Below are positions 42,487 through 55,087 of a DNA stretch of 64,000 bases, piece by piece. The position numbers and the translations under genes are program-made. The number at the start of each line of letters is the position of its first letter. Position 1 is the first letter of the stretch. The stretch is from Morella rubra (Eukaryota; Streptophyta; Magnoliopsida; Fagales; Myricaceae). The notes beneath the pieces are model-generated. The model saw only the letters and a list, made by a program, of their open reading frames with translations. It was not told the origin of the DNA and searched no databases. The stretch lies in the NCBI GenBank assembly GCA_003952965.2, contig CM025849.1:29031930-29095929 (forward strand), written 5' to 3'.

Positions 42487-43743
42487 GTGACTGAAGACAG
42501 GATAATGCACGAACTTTTTTGCTTTGGCTCTGAATTTTTCTCATGTAGATTAGATTGGGTTACAATGGGGTTCGATGGTAATGAGGAAGATAATTTATCA
42601 TAGCAAAATGGAAATCATAATTGTGCGAGGAAAATTGTGTGATTATTTTTTTTATCCACGGTGCCGACTTCTTTGCCAAGGACGGTATGTGTTTGATCCT
42701 CTGCGTATGCACATTGTGATAGACATTGGTGGTGTAACTGGCTCAAGGAAATCTGTTATTCAGCAATTAGAGCATCCTAATTTTTGACTTAGCAGAACAT
42801 TTTGTTCTATTCAGATCACCATGGACCTTGTTGCAGCCAGCACCGCTTCAATTGCATCAAGAGCTCAAGCATGACGACTCTTGGATGCAATAGGGTTTGT
42901 GTTTTTTTTTTTTTTTTGGAGCCAATTATTTTGCTGTTATTAGAGTACACATCAAGGGGTTCATAATACCTGTACCCATTACAAATAACCCTAGGATTTA
43001 CATGGAGAGGGATTAAACGGAAAAGAAACAGTTCGTTTGCTGTTCATTTCATTCCCAATCAGGATGGTTTTGTCAAAACTGAGAAAATCTCCTCGGCATC
43101 ATTTTGCAACAAGACTGTCCCGGAGGAATTTCTGTTCTGTAATACCTCTCCATACCGTGAAAGTCTTCAAGATCCAGAGGCCAATAAGATTCCATAAAAG
43201 GATCTCTTTTATCTATGCTATGGAGAAGTAATGCTTAAAATAACTGACTGTCTGCTTGGAAAGGTAATGGACGAACAGCTCTCGTGGAATAGTATTAAAA
43301 GATGTCTTATCGATTGCTCAAGCCGAGTGTGATAATTTGTTCTAACGGGATCGTTCTTGAGCTTTCGCGGAGATGGTTCTTTGACCCCCAATCGGGTAGC
43401 AGCAACTGTGTTCTTCTGACGGATAAAGAACAAACAACAAAAGTTCACCTGGGCCTTCGTGTGGGCAAGTGAGTTTCTTGTGTGTTAGTTGGTAAAGCCC
43501 ATGGCTAAGTACCGGATCAAAGAAAGTTGTCTCTAACGCAAGTTTGATTGTATTTGCGGATACATATGGACTATGAAATGCTGGAGGGAAGTCGATGGCG
43601 AAGTTGGTTTTGCTAGGGATGTCTAGAAGTTCAACAGCCAAGGAGAATTCAAAAGCTTGCTGAAGCAATAAGAGTAAACCAAGCTAAAAATGAAACATCA
43701 GACTCTGCACCCATGCGTACAGAAAAGAATTGAAAGGTCACTA
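42487..43743. other. Region between convergent nicalin and RRM genes
   Basis: The nicalin 3' UTR probably occupies the first few hundred bases. From about 42990 to 43690 base composition turns less AT-rich and minus-strand frames look protein-like but broken: 43668-43342 (LLDIPSKTNFAIDFPPAF, LALETTFFDPVLSHGLYQL) and, in another frame, 43236-43080 (FMESYWPLDLEDFHGMERYY). I do not recognise the protein. It could be a decayed gene, a processed pseudogene, or inserted organelle DNA. Confidence 0.35.
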
Positions 43744-46493
43744 TCAACTTTCAGATGCAGGCTCTGGGGGTCCTCTTGCAATTGGCGCACCAGAATTGAA
43801 ATTCCTACTGGGCCTGACATTGTCCACGAAAAGTACACGTCCATCTAGCGGCTGCAAAAGATTCCACTTTTATTTTTGCTAGTTTACAATTATGACAGAG
43901 CCAGAAAAAGAAAAGAAAAAAGAGAACATAAAAAAAAAAAGTGATAACTTAGTCTTGCCTTCCCATCCATGTCTATCAAGGCCTGCTGGGCTTCATCCTC
44001 TTTAGCAAAAGTCACATACCCATAACCTTTTGATCTGTTTTTGACTTTATCCATTATTACTTTTGCTGGAAAAGGAGAAGAACCGGATGTCAAAATATTA
44101 ATAAGCGTAAGGGTATTGACGCTTATGATGGCAGGAACAGAAGTTACCTTCAGTTACTTCGCCAAATTTTGAAAATGCTTCTGCTAATCTCTCTTCTGTG
44201 GTGGAGAAAGATAGACCTGCAACAAATTCATGAACTTTATCAATACTGAGAGTTGAAATGCTGCATGTATCAAGGGATGCAACTCCAAGAGTCAAAAGGA
44301 TTGTGTGGCATCAATTAATGATTATGTATTCTGTGGTCTAAATATTCTACATACCTGAATTTAATATACACTAGTACATGTACATGTGGGGGCAGACTTT
44401 TTTGTGTTCTGATATTTGATCAAGAAATCATAGACAAGTTCTACCTCTGTTCCCAATTCAAGCAATTGAATAGTGTACTTACTTGAGAAATCAGAATTAT
44501 GATCAAAAGGAATTGAATACGGTGATCAGAGGAATACAATTATTAGCAAAGGTGATGGACGCTGGTTATAGTATGGGCTAAATGACTGAATAAACCATAA
44601 GCACTATCCAGCTCAGAAATAATCGCAGCATTCTCTGATGGATTATAAGATGCTTAAAACGAAAATCAAACTAAATCACTAGCACAGGTTGTTCTCACTA
44701 TCTACCAAGTTTTAGGGCTTCCTATCACTCAAATGTTATCATCCGAAAAATACTACTGTGCTTAAGCATTCTGATTGAAATTAAACCATTTTAGACTTCA
44801 AGGTTTCCATTTTGGTTCAATTTTCAGCAGCTTTGGCAAGAAGGTGTGTAGCAGTAGTACAACCTCAGCAGATACAAGAACAAAAGTTTGTTGTACAACC
44901 ACCATTGCTGATAACCAAAGCATACTCCTTCATTCTAAGATTCCAGAAACTGTGTTTGATTCTGGTTATGAATCAAATATTGTGTTTTGAATTTTATCAA
45001 ATAAAACTCTAAACTGGCTTAGACACTGCAATTTATCCGCTCCCTCCAACTTGCTTAATATGTCACTAAGGAAGAGCACATAAAGGCCACAGGAGCAGAA
45101 ATGGATGTCAATCCGTGAGAAGTAGAAGAGACATTGATGCCAATGACATCACAAAATAACGTTGTCCTTGGTGAAACTACCTGAGGAGAGAGAAACTAAA
45201 GAAATAAATCCAAAGACAGGGAGAGAGAATGAGTGATGTTAGGGGACGTGAACAACCAGAGCAGCATCAGAGGAAGTTGCCTTTTAGTTGACTGTGAGAG
45301 GTCCACAACCCGGTCAGACTTCTGGCACATGAACACCAAGCCCCTAAAGCATGCAGTTTTCACCATGGACCTCCAGTCCCTCCCCTCTGGAGGCAGCACC
45401 TTTTTCACCACCAGGTTGCCCAAAATCCCCAAAACCTTAACCTTCAATTTCCCAAACCAACTCCTCAAACTCCTAGCTAAACTCCGGGATTCCCAGAGCA
45501 ACCTTCTAAAACATTTCCCAAAGGAACCTTTTCTTTTATTGGATTATAATCAATCTAAGTTGAAATTTTACTTGAATTTATCTTCAATCAACAACTGGAC
45601 AGCATTCATGCTTGATCTGATAGATAAGATTTTCCCTTTAAGCATTGAGATGTCCTGTTTTACAAATAAACTATGCACTCCTATTTTAGAAAAGGAATGA
45701 TCAGACTGATCAACCCTCCTTATTTTTCAATCCATAACGGGAGAGGTTCCATTCCTAATCTGATGGATACGATTTTCACTTCAAGCATTGAGATGTCCTG
45801 TTTACAAATAAACTAAACACTCATGTTTCTGAAAAGGAATGATCACATTGATCAACCAGAGTTATTCTGTATATGATTCCAACTTATCACCCAACAATAA
45901 TCACAAGCTGGATGAAAAGCAGAACTATCAAAAATACTGGATTGAAATATGCTAATAAATACACTAGGGAGAAATTGTGCTGGTCAGCAATTCGAACAGA
46001 CTTCAACAACTGCATCAACACAAATCGAATCCTTTACATGGAGATATTTTCTTCGCAAGGGAATACAACCAGAATCAAGTTAGCCATTCCAATGTCAACA
46101 CATTTCTAATTCTCAAGTAGTTCTGTGCATTTCATCAAAACCTTCAATGGCTTCATCACTCGGCAACACAAAACGAAACTTTCAAATAAACGGGCCCCAA
46201 TATATTTGGCGACAGAAAAGTCCATTTTTTTTGGTTATTTTATTTTTCCTAAAGTTACAAAGTGATCATAAGAAAGGAGTCTACAGCCAAATATCAACAT
46301 TTCCAGCTTTTCTGCCAATAACCACACTGAATCCAACGCCAAAAACACCTTAATACAGAGAGAGAGTAGTACCTTTGACGAAAAGCTGAGAGGCGATTCC
46401 TCTGCAGAAGATGAGTTGAGCTGAAGAACTGATAGGATTTGGATGAGCGAGATATCTGCATAGGTCGTGCGATTTTACTCTCAAAGCCGCCAT
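43744..46493 (-). CDS. Small organelle-targeted RRM RNA-binding protein
   Basis: Four exons on the minus strand: 46493-46373, 44216-44148, 44065-43959, 43851-43744 (TGA), giving 134 residues. The start MAALRVKSHDLCRYLAHPNP and the following Ser/Arg-rich part look like a mitochondrial or chloroplast presequence. A single RRM follows: RNP2 LFVKGLSF spans the exon 1/2 junction and RNP1 KGYGYVTF lies in exon 3, with EEVRLAEAF-like helix 1 (EERLAEAFSKFGEV). The tail RNFNSGAPIARGPPEPASES is short, without a Gly-rich domain. This matches the S-RBP11/GR-RBP/ORRM group, which act in organelle RNA editing, splicing or stability; which member is uncertain. Intron 3 uses a GC donor (GGGAAG|GCAAGA). Intron 1 is long (2.2 kb) and holds a local duplication. 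Confidence 0.85.
45612..45862. repeat. Local tandem duplication in RRM intron 1
   Basis: About 97 bp at 45612-45708 (GATCTGATAGATAAGATTTT...GAATGATCAGACTGATCAACC) recurs at about 45759-45862 with around 85% identity. No coding role is visible. Confidence 0.75.
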
Positions 46494-48491
46494 GAGAGAG
46501 AATCAGAAAGAGCAAGTAATTGAAACCTGTCTGTATAAAGATCACCTCATTTGGAGTTCAAAGTTCTCGTTCTAATATCAGAGATAGGGAAATTTGTGAG
46601 GTTTAGTTCCAATTAAAAGCTCTTTCAAAACCCTCAAAGGTTGCCGAAGTGATTAGGCCCAACTGGGATTGTGGATAAGGGCATGGTCGAAGTTGGATTT
46701 CTCACAGGCAGAGACGGAGCTAAGGGAGCCAGGGCATAGTCCCATGGACACAAAAATTAGTAGGAAATATGGTCCTTGTTTGTACGGCCAAATATCTTTT
46801 CGTTGAAATTTTTTTTATGGAAGTTAGCGTAGATTTATTAAAATTTATGAAAAATTTATTAGAATCCGTAAAAGGTTGTTAGAGATGGTATAAAATTGTT
46901 TAAGTTCATGAAAAAGGAGTTGGAATTTGTAAAAAATTATTGTATATTTTTAAATTTTTCTGCTTTTTTTTTTATATTTATTTTTGTGTAACTGCCTCTA
47001 AAGTCTAATCTCTAAGGGCATATTCGTTTTTAAAATTATTTTAGAATACAGATATATTCACAAAATTAATATCTAAAATCTTAAAAATTATACACAAACA
47101 CCAATATTTTACATAATCTCAACAATTTTTCACACAAACTCTAATATTTTTTTAAAAAATTAACAAATATTCTTCTTATACTTTTTCACCTAATTTTAAT
47201 ATTTTTTTATTAAACAATTATCAAATCATCTATTTCTACACTTTTTTACAAACTCCAATAAAAAATAAATATCTTTAAAACTTTTCACTAACATTTACAC
47301 AAAAACCTATAAAACTCTAATCTACATAAATATTCACAATTCTACCAAAATCTTACAAATTTTTGACAAAATCGAAGACCCCCCTTAAATTTCTTACTTG
47401 TTCACGGAATCATAATGGAACTTACTCAAGTAAGAGCCATGGAGACTCTGGGCATGCGTTAGCTCTCCAAAATATATTTTTGCAGCATTTCAATGGGGTT
47501 TAAGGGCACTTTTGCAAAACCTTAGCCATTTAAAATATTTAGAGAATATTATAAAAATTAAAGAGATTTGAGTTTTATTGAATTTAAAAAGAAAGTAATT
47601 GAAAAAATAAAATTTTATGAGAATCGATAAAAAAATAATAAAAGAGATGATTTGATAAAAGATAAATTATTTTAAAGTTATTTTATTTCATAAAAATTTG
47701 AATTAATATGTTTGCAAGAGAGTTGAGTATATTCTCCTTTTCTTAAAAACAAAAAGGCTCTTTCTAATATTTTGTAAATGGAGATATGATTGATTGTTAA
47801 TTAAATTTTTTTTTTGTGCGCTTCTATATACTGAAGTTCTGACGAAATTTTAAGCTCAAACGGACCGACAGTTTTAAATGCACCGTCGGCATGAAGACTA
47901 AGCATCTCATAGAATTCTATGGCTTGAAACTAATCAACCACTTGGGGGACTCCTATCAAAAGCGATTACAGGAGAAGAACTGAATTGCTCGTGAACTTTT
48001 GACAGCCTAGATGTCGGGTTGAAGGTTCCCCCCCCCCCCCCTTTCCTCTGGGCAGTAAAAACGAAGTTAAAAAAGAACAGAAACTCCACTGAGTAAATCA
48101 CATAAATGTGTGATACCTGGAAACAAACTTTCCTTTTCTTTTCTTTTTCCTCTTCTGGGGGGAATAGCTCAGTGTTAATTCGAAATATTGATCTGCACTA
48201 GAAAATTAGGTTGAGAAGCCACAACATTGTTAAGACATATTACAAATATAAGAAGCATGGTGGAAGACTCGAGATTACCAGCTTCAACCCCCATGGAAAA
48301 CCCACACTAATTACAACATGAATGGGAACTGCATTATGATTAGAAAGGTGATGATAGATAAATGCTATACAATCTCCACCTCACATGCACTCTCAGCTAC
48401 AATTAAAAACAAAAAAACAAAATAAAAACACAAGCGAACTAGACTGTAAACAAAACTCCAGCATCTGGATTGCAATGCCTCTTCCCAGTGG
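46494..48491. other. Intergenic region between RRM gene and DCP1
   Basis: No gene supported. The first 200 bp would be the RRM gene promoter. AT-rich inverted-repeat-like sequence occupies about 46770-47390, with ends such as GGGCATATTCGTTTTTAAAAT and GACCCCCCTTAA that suggest decayed MITEs. A run of 14 C lies at 48028-48041. The strip 48050-48490 is probably the DCP1 3' UTR and flank. Confidence 0.55.
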
Positions 48492-48830
48492 TTATGAGTG
48501 GTGTGCATTCAGAAGAGCTCGATGCACCATGTCAATAAATTGATTGTCCTACCACACATGCAAAATTTATCAGCCACCATTGAGAAAGCAGCTAACATGT
48601 ATAGGAAAAAAAAGTGGTCAAAAGTTTATTAGAAACAGGATATGGACTATATGTGCTTTTACCATGTATTTCTAACATTGGTTCTAGATGTCCCCTAGCA
48701 CTTGCAAAACAAACCAATCATACATATGATACAAACCTAATACTTGGGTAAGTCCCAGCCATTGAGCGCTTTATTTTAGGCATATTTGGTGCATTAATGT
48801 TGGCAATTGTTAATGTTACATTCAAAATAC

Positions 48831-48873
<43 letters not shown>

Positions 48874-51800
48874 AGGTTCCCTGTACTTTCTCGTTGTTAA
48901 ATGCATGTAAACTGCTCCTACTCTTTTTAGGAAAGACTTTTGTCTTACTCTCTTTAGATTTGCCCTCTAGTACCCCCGCAACCCAGTGGAGAGAGAGAGA
49001 GAGAGCTTGAGGTTCCCTGTACTTTCTCGTAGTTAAATGCATGTAAACTGCTCCTACTCTTTTTAGGAAAGACTTCTGTCTTACTCTCTTTAGATTTGCC
49101 CTCTAGTACCTCCGGAACCCAGTGGTTAGGAAAGTGTCGATCTGCCCCTTGTTTTGCTCCATTTGAAATCTTGCTACAACTAATAGACCATGCATGTGAA
49201 GAACAAAGCCCCAAGCAGGTAATGCAGAAAACCAGTTATATGCAGCTCATTTACAAAACAACCCCCGAAATGTCAAAAAGACAGACAAGAATCTTGGACA
49301 AGTATCACCAGTCCAGTTTCTGTGAATCCTGCTATTCTATACAGCCTAACACCCAATCGTCTGTGCACTGTCCTCTATGGAAAAAAAGCAAACGAAGAGT
49401 AGGGAAACTTTGTTACAATGAAAAAGCTACCAACCAAACTGCTAACCATTTTTCTAATGCCAAGGCATATTTCTCTTTCCTGAGAAAGTGGCAGGAAATA
49501 TTACTGAACTAGAAAATAGGTTTCTTTTATCTGTATGTAAGTACAATTGACTTCAAACTATTTGATTATCCAATGAAAGCTCAAAGTCATCTGTAAGTGA
49601 CATGTCCAGAAAGCATTTGAGTAACAATTCATGACCCAGTGGCAATCAATTAGATGTGAAGCTGAGTAAAAATACATCATAAAAACACAAAACAAATTGG
49701 TAATCGGACAGTGATATCTTCTCAAAGGAAAAATTATAACCATGAAACCCAGAAGTATGTGATACATGCAGAACAAGCTTTGAATGTTTTAGGGGGTGTT
49801 TGTTTGCCAAAATTTTGGGGAATATTCCCGAAATTTTGGGAATCTTTACTTTATTGAGATTTATTGGGGTTTGTGAAAAGTGAAGTGTGTATGTGTAAAA
49901 GTTAAAAATTTTGGAGTGTGTTTGTTTTGTTGGAAATTTTGATGCCCCAAAATATTGGGGAAACAAACACCCCCTTAATAACTAGACAAACCAACCTGAA
50001 CAAGCACAAGGAGTGCATCTCGGACTTTGTCTCGGCTAATAACTGGTCCATAGTTTGCCATTGGAATGGATGCAGGAGTAAGAGACAGTGGAGGACTAGG
50101 AGGTGGAAAAGGTTGTAACAATGGAGCACCATATGGGCGTTGTAGACTTGCTGCTGGAGGAAGTGGAGGAGCAGTAGGCATGGACGAAGAGACAGGTGGC
50201 ATCATTGCAGAGGATGAAGGAGGAGGAACAAAAAATGAAGAGGGCTTTAAGAGATTAGTTGTCCGGTTGCTGTTGGAGTCAGTAGTATCGAGGGGAATTA
50301 AAGGAGTAGATGATGATAAAGGAGATGGTATTTGCAAGGTTGGCACAGTGGGAGAGGCAACACTGACTGGACGGGAAGCTGGAGGGACAGATGCAGAGGA
50401 CTGGTAAGGTTGTCCACTCATTGCTGCATTTGAAATGTTCCCGATAGTCATAGCTGCCTGCAATAAGGTAATCAAGAAATTCAGCCATGATCAACTAGGA
50501 GAAGCTTACTGAAATTATTATTTTGTTTGTGGACAGAAAAACAGAAGTTTTACCTCTAAATCTGTAAAAGTTATCATGTACTGATCAATACAGATATGAA
50601 GAATGCAATCTCCATAATCATTAAGGCATCCCTTTTGGGTAAAGGAGACAAGTTGTTTCTAGAACACAGATATCAGGCTGTAACTGGAAGTGTGATACAT
50701 CTACACACCTTTAAATAAGAGTTAACTCCTAGCAAAAAGCTTTAAACTAATAGAAGTCCTTTTTCTAGAATCAATAAAATAAGCCACACAAAGTGATCTA
50801 CACATCTGATGTCACAGACCAGGAAACTTTGGATGTGATGGACTGAAGCGACATTAGATCAGTGTCTGACCTCTAGCTTAAACTGAAACACTTTTTTACA
50901 CCAAATGAAGAGAGAAGCTTTCCTTAAGAGGAAGAGATTCTTCACAAAATCCATTGCAATGCCAGTCCATGAAGGATGAAAAAAAGTAGGAATTTTAGAC
51001 AAAAAGCTGAAATGCTTTCCATAAACACTATATTGATCTTGGAATTTCTTTTTGAAGAGAACGAAGAGATACCATTGCATGATAAGAAGGCTGCAAGTTC
51101 TAGGTAAGAAAGCTTAATACAATAGCATCAAAAGGTTTCCAGAACTAGATAGCACTTTCCATTAGAGTACGATTTCTACATACACTGAAGAAGTTCACAA
51201 AGGAAGGATCATCAGAAACTTCTGTGACATTGGAAGCAATCAACGTTGATGGCTCTAGAGGACCGTCCATAACTGCCATAGTTGGGACTGCTTCCAGTTC
51301 CTCAAACTCACTGCAATGAAACATAAGTGGAACATTTATTTGTAGAATTTCTATAAAAACAAGATATATACAAGATTATCCAAAGATACGCGATGAATGA
51401 CTGTCAAGGGTGCCAGACAAAGGAAAGACAAAAATAAATACCACTTAAAAAGGAAGGATATAGAAGTTTTCATTGCACTTCTAGCTTAACAGACCATTGA
51501 TTATTCGTTAGGATTTAACATAACCGGGTTCTTTAAGAAATGAGATTCACTGGACCTGCTATTATAATTACGTAGAAAGAAAAACCATAAATTTGAAAGG
51601 AAATGTATGGGGAGCTCGACAACTATAAGGAAGTATAACCACATATGTAGACACTCTGCAACAATAATAAAGATGCAGAGTCAGATACCATGAGGATGAA
51701 AAGAGAATAACATGAAAAGGGGGAAAAAACCGCAGGAAGCTCAAAAGAGGAAACGCAAGCGATAGAAAGTAAAAGCACAATGATTTCTGTAATTTGCTTT

Positions 51801-54800
51801 TGGTATTTAGGAAACATAATTGACAAAATCATTCAAAATAAAGGTTCTATATCATAAACAATCATATTTAAAACACAATCACGCTTTCTGAGTTCACAAG
51901 TAATCATATAAAAAGCAGTCAAGAGTGGAATGACCAACCTTTTAGAAGACACCTTTGACTTTTGAGGCACCTTTGAGTAAGCATTGAGTATCCTGAGACC
52001 ATAGAAATGATGAAATAAATGAAAAACGAATAGGTTGAGAACTTTTGTTTTCTAAGAAAAAAAGAAAAAAAAGCTCTCAACCTTTTCATTTTTCATAGGT
52101 TGAGTACAAAACCGCACAAAGAAACCAATTCTATGCATCCCAATTTTTGTAAAATGGATAATAAATAGACTTCAGATAAGACCAAGCAAACATATGTAAT
52201 AACTACATATGGAGGCCTTATGAATTGTAAAAAATTATCCACGACCAAAAGCAAATGGCTTCCCGTAATGAAATTACTCATTTGATATACTATTCCACAA
52301 GACATGGACGCAAATACAGAAAACATAAATACATCGATATGACACAACCAAGATACCACAGGATTAATTACCCAAAAAAAGATACCACAGGATTATGCTT
52401 ACATAAACGGGTACATTTATTAATGTCCGGGTGTATATCCTTAAGGACAAATATATACATAACCGATGCTCCCAAATATCCCATAACTTGGTTGGATCCA
52501 GGAAAGAGTGTTCATACATGCTCCAAAGTGCATGTCATGAACCCCTCCTATGCTTGTTCCTATCCACGTTAAATGTTTATATTCCACTTTCACATGTGGT
52601 GTTTATAAGAGAGTCATATTTCCAGCATGTAATTTTGCATTGAACTTTTGATCCATTTATGCAGGAGTTGATACATACAAGAAACATTGAAAAAGTAAAA
52701 AGTGTAATACAGACAAGTATACAAATCCCTCATAGCAATATCTGTGAATTTATATGCTACACGCATATCAATGAACTCATTGGAACCTCCTAAATGAAGT
52801 CCAATTAGTAATCTACATTACGTTGTATCTGAGATCCACCGAATAGAACAAATCAGATGTATACAGCACCTTCAAACATAGGACTGAATGCATAGCATTG
52901 TCAACCATCTAGATCCTCTAGCCTCCTCCTAGCGATGTTGGATATAGATTTTCATGGAAAGCACAAGGTCAACAGTTACACAAGCGAGTAAAGAGAACTG
53001 TTAATAAAAATGAAACTTTAAAAACTTTCTAGCACAGTTTTCTAGTAAAAAGTTTCCAAGAATGGAGTTCACCCATAAATTTATCCTTCCACAACACTAG
53101 CAGTTTAATCGTGAAACCCTTAAAAGTATTATCAGTTTTTGTACGACATAGATGTGCCTTAATAGGATAGGTATAAAATGGTCCAACTTCAGAAGCATAC
53201 ATCATACCACCTACAAAATTATGATTGATGAAAACCAAATCTTTCTGAAATGAGAAGTCCACTTCGCACTAAATCAAACAACCAATGACATTATTTTAAT
53301 AGTCAATTTAGCAAAGGACAAACAAATGAAAGAAATCCCAACAAGCCATGTGATCAGGAAAGTATGTAAAAAACCCTTGTTCTTGTCCAGAGTTTTTGGT
53401 ATCCCAAGAGACTAACGCGTGGAATTGAAAAGGCATGAAATAATGTTTAATATGTGCTGAAAATTAAACAAACCTTGATGGAATGGGTGCAATCAAGCAT
53501 GTGTGTGTTAACTATCCTAATTTACTCGCACAAGATGCACAAAGAAAAAAAAAGTCCACATTCACAATACAGGAATGATTACAGAAAATGCAACAGTTCA
53601 TCCAGACCATAGAATGATGGAAACAGCTTAAGGTCAGACTCCCAGAAAAGGTTTCATTTAAAGCAATGATTACAGGAAGGTCCAATAAAAATGTTGCACT
53701 TCAAAAACAGACAACTCAATCTACATCAAATAAATAAAGAACTATTGAGATTAAGAATTCTATAGGACATGTACTTATTAAAAAATAAATAAAAATTCTA
53801 TAGGATATGTTACAGTGGAAAAACAACTTTACCTGTTGAAAAGATTTGCAACCTCTTCACATTCGCGTGCATTGTAAAACCAAATGCCATTCACTTCTTG
53901 TGCTGCATTTCGATATAATAAATATGGCACCTGGACTTCATACTCAAAATCCTCCAACAGATTCTCCACCAAATTATCTGATTTAGACCAACATAACAAA
54001 GTTCTATAGTCCAAACAAAAAGATAAAAAATACAAGTGCAGCACAAAAGGAATCTAATATCTCTGAAATCATTTGCTAGAAGCAACATTTTTTACCCTAC
54101 ATGGGAATTAAATGATGCACAATTACCTCCAGGTATTACTTGGAATCCCAACTCAATGCACCTACATTTCTAAATCCTAATACGAGAACAGTACCATTAG
54201 CACTCCGCTTTTCATGCATGCACTTAAAATCTATATCAGTAAGCTGATTTTTTTTTTTTTGATAAGCATATCAGTACGCTGAACATGGAGTGACAATAAA
54301 TCTTCTATCAGTTGCTTAATAGATCATAACATCTAAAGGCAAAAGTAGGCAACTCAAACCAAAGAGGCATCAAAGCAAAGTAAATAAAACACTGTCGAAA
54401 TCGTATTAACTTGACGTGTTGCCAAAAACACTAAATGAATCATGTCGTAAAGGACTCTCCACATAACAATCGGATCTGAAGTTATACAAACGCTGCTACC
54501 AACCAATAGGAAATGGAAAGATAATTATGCAATAGAGCTCAAAGAAACACACTAACCCGTATTGCGCCGGTTCATCACAATAAACTGAAACCGAGGTTGC
54601 GTGTTCCTGAAATGACAGCAAAAAACTCCTCATACAACTGCGCAACTAACATTAATAGAACACCAGAAAAAGCAACCAAAGATCAAATTCCCAGTTTTCC
54701 CCAAAAAAACTTGCAAAACAAACAAATTGTGCACAATTTTACATATTTATAAGAGATAAAAGACGTCTCACCTCTTAACGACGAAGAGAGATCCTTCAAC

Positions 54801-55087
54801 ATCCTTCCGGCTCTGCAAATGAATCAAAGGAAATGGAAACAAAGAAAACAGTCAGAGAAAAGAGAAAAGTAGAGAGCTTGAGAATAGTGAGCGTGTGTCC
54901 GTGAGACAGAGAGAGTATGTGTGGCGACCCATTGGCTGAGGTCGATGTTGAACTCGTAGAAGGTGACGTGGGCAGCAGTGATGAGAATTTCCTCCACGAA
55001 GGGGTCGATTCTCTGGAGAACAGTAAGGTTGAGGAGCTTCGTGCTCTGCTGGTCCAGATTTGGCATCAGCTTCCCGCTCTGTGACAT
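48492..55087 (-). CDS. DCP1: mRNA-decapping enzyme subunit 1 (DCP1)
   Basis: Eight exons on the minus strand: 55087-54929, 54812-54772, 54606-54557, 53977-53833, 51992-51939, 51310-51184, 50457-49996, 48548-48492 (TAA), giving 364 residues, close to other plant DCP1. The EVH1 domain fills about residues 10-145 (LNLTVLQRIDPFVEEILITA, HVTFYEFNIDLSQW, QPRFQFIVMNRRNTDNLVEN, EVQVPYLLYRNA, VNGIWFYNARECEEVANLF). A Pro/Ser-rich linker follows, then the C-terminal trimerisation helix (VISRDKVRDALLVLVQDNQF, IDMVHRALLNA). DCP1 activates the DCP2 nuclease in cytoplasmic P-bodies with VCS/EDC4 (family knowledge). All introns are GT-AG and every exon is intact. The gene has no predicted targeting signal. 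Intron 7 carries a GA-rich duplication and a MITE. Confidence 0.95.
48836..49123. repeat. GA microsatellite and ~130 bp tandem duplication in DCP1 intron 7
   Basis: A (GA)n run of about 33 bp at 48836-48869 is followed by a unit reading GCTTGAGGTTCCCTGTACTT through to AACCCAGTGG; a shorter GA run at 48991-49006 starts a second, almost identical unit ending at 49123. Replication slippage or unequal exchange at the GA tract is the simplest origin. Confidence 0.85.
49792..49974. mobile_element. Tourist-like MITE in DCP1 intron 7
   Basis: A 183 bp element with ends GGGGGTGTTTGTTT and AAACAAACACCCCC and a TTA target-site duplication on both sides. Arms continue as imperfect complements (CCAAAATTTTGGGGAATAT). 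Confidence 0.85.

Noticed and set aside
48028..48041. Run of 14 C
   Set aside because: A homopolymer in intergenic DNA whose length is error-prone; no feature attached to it.
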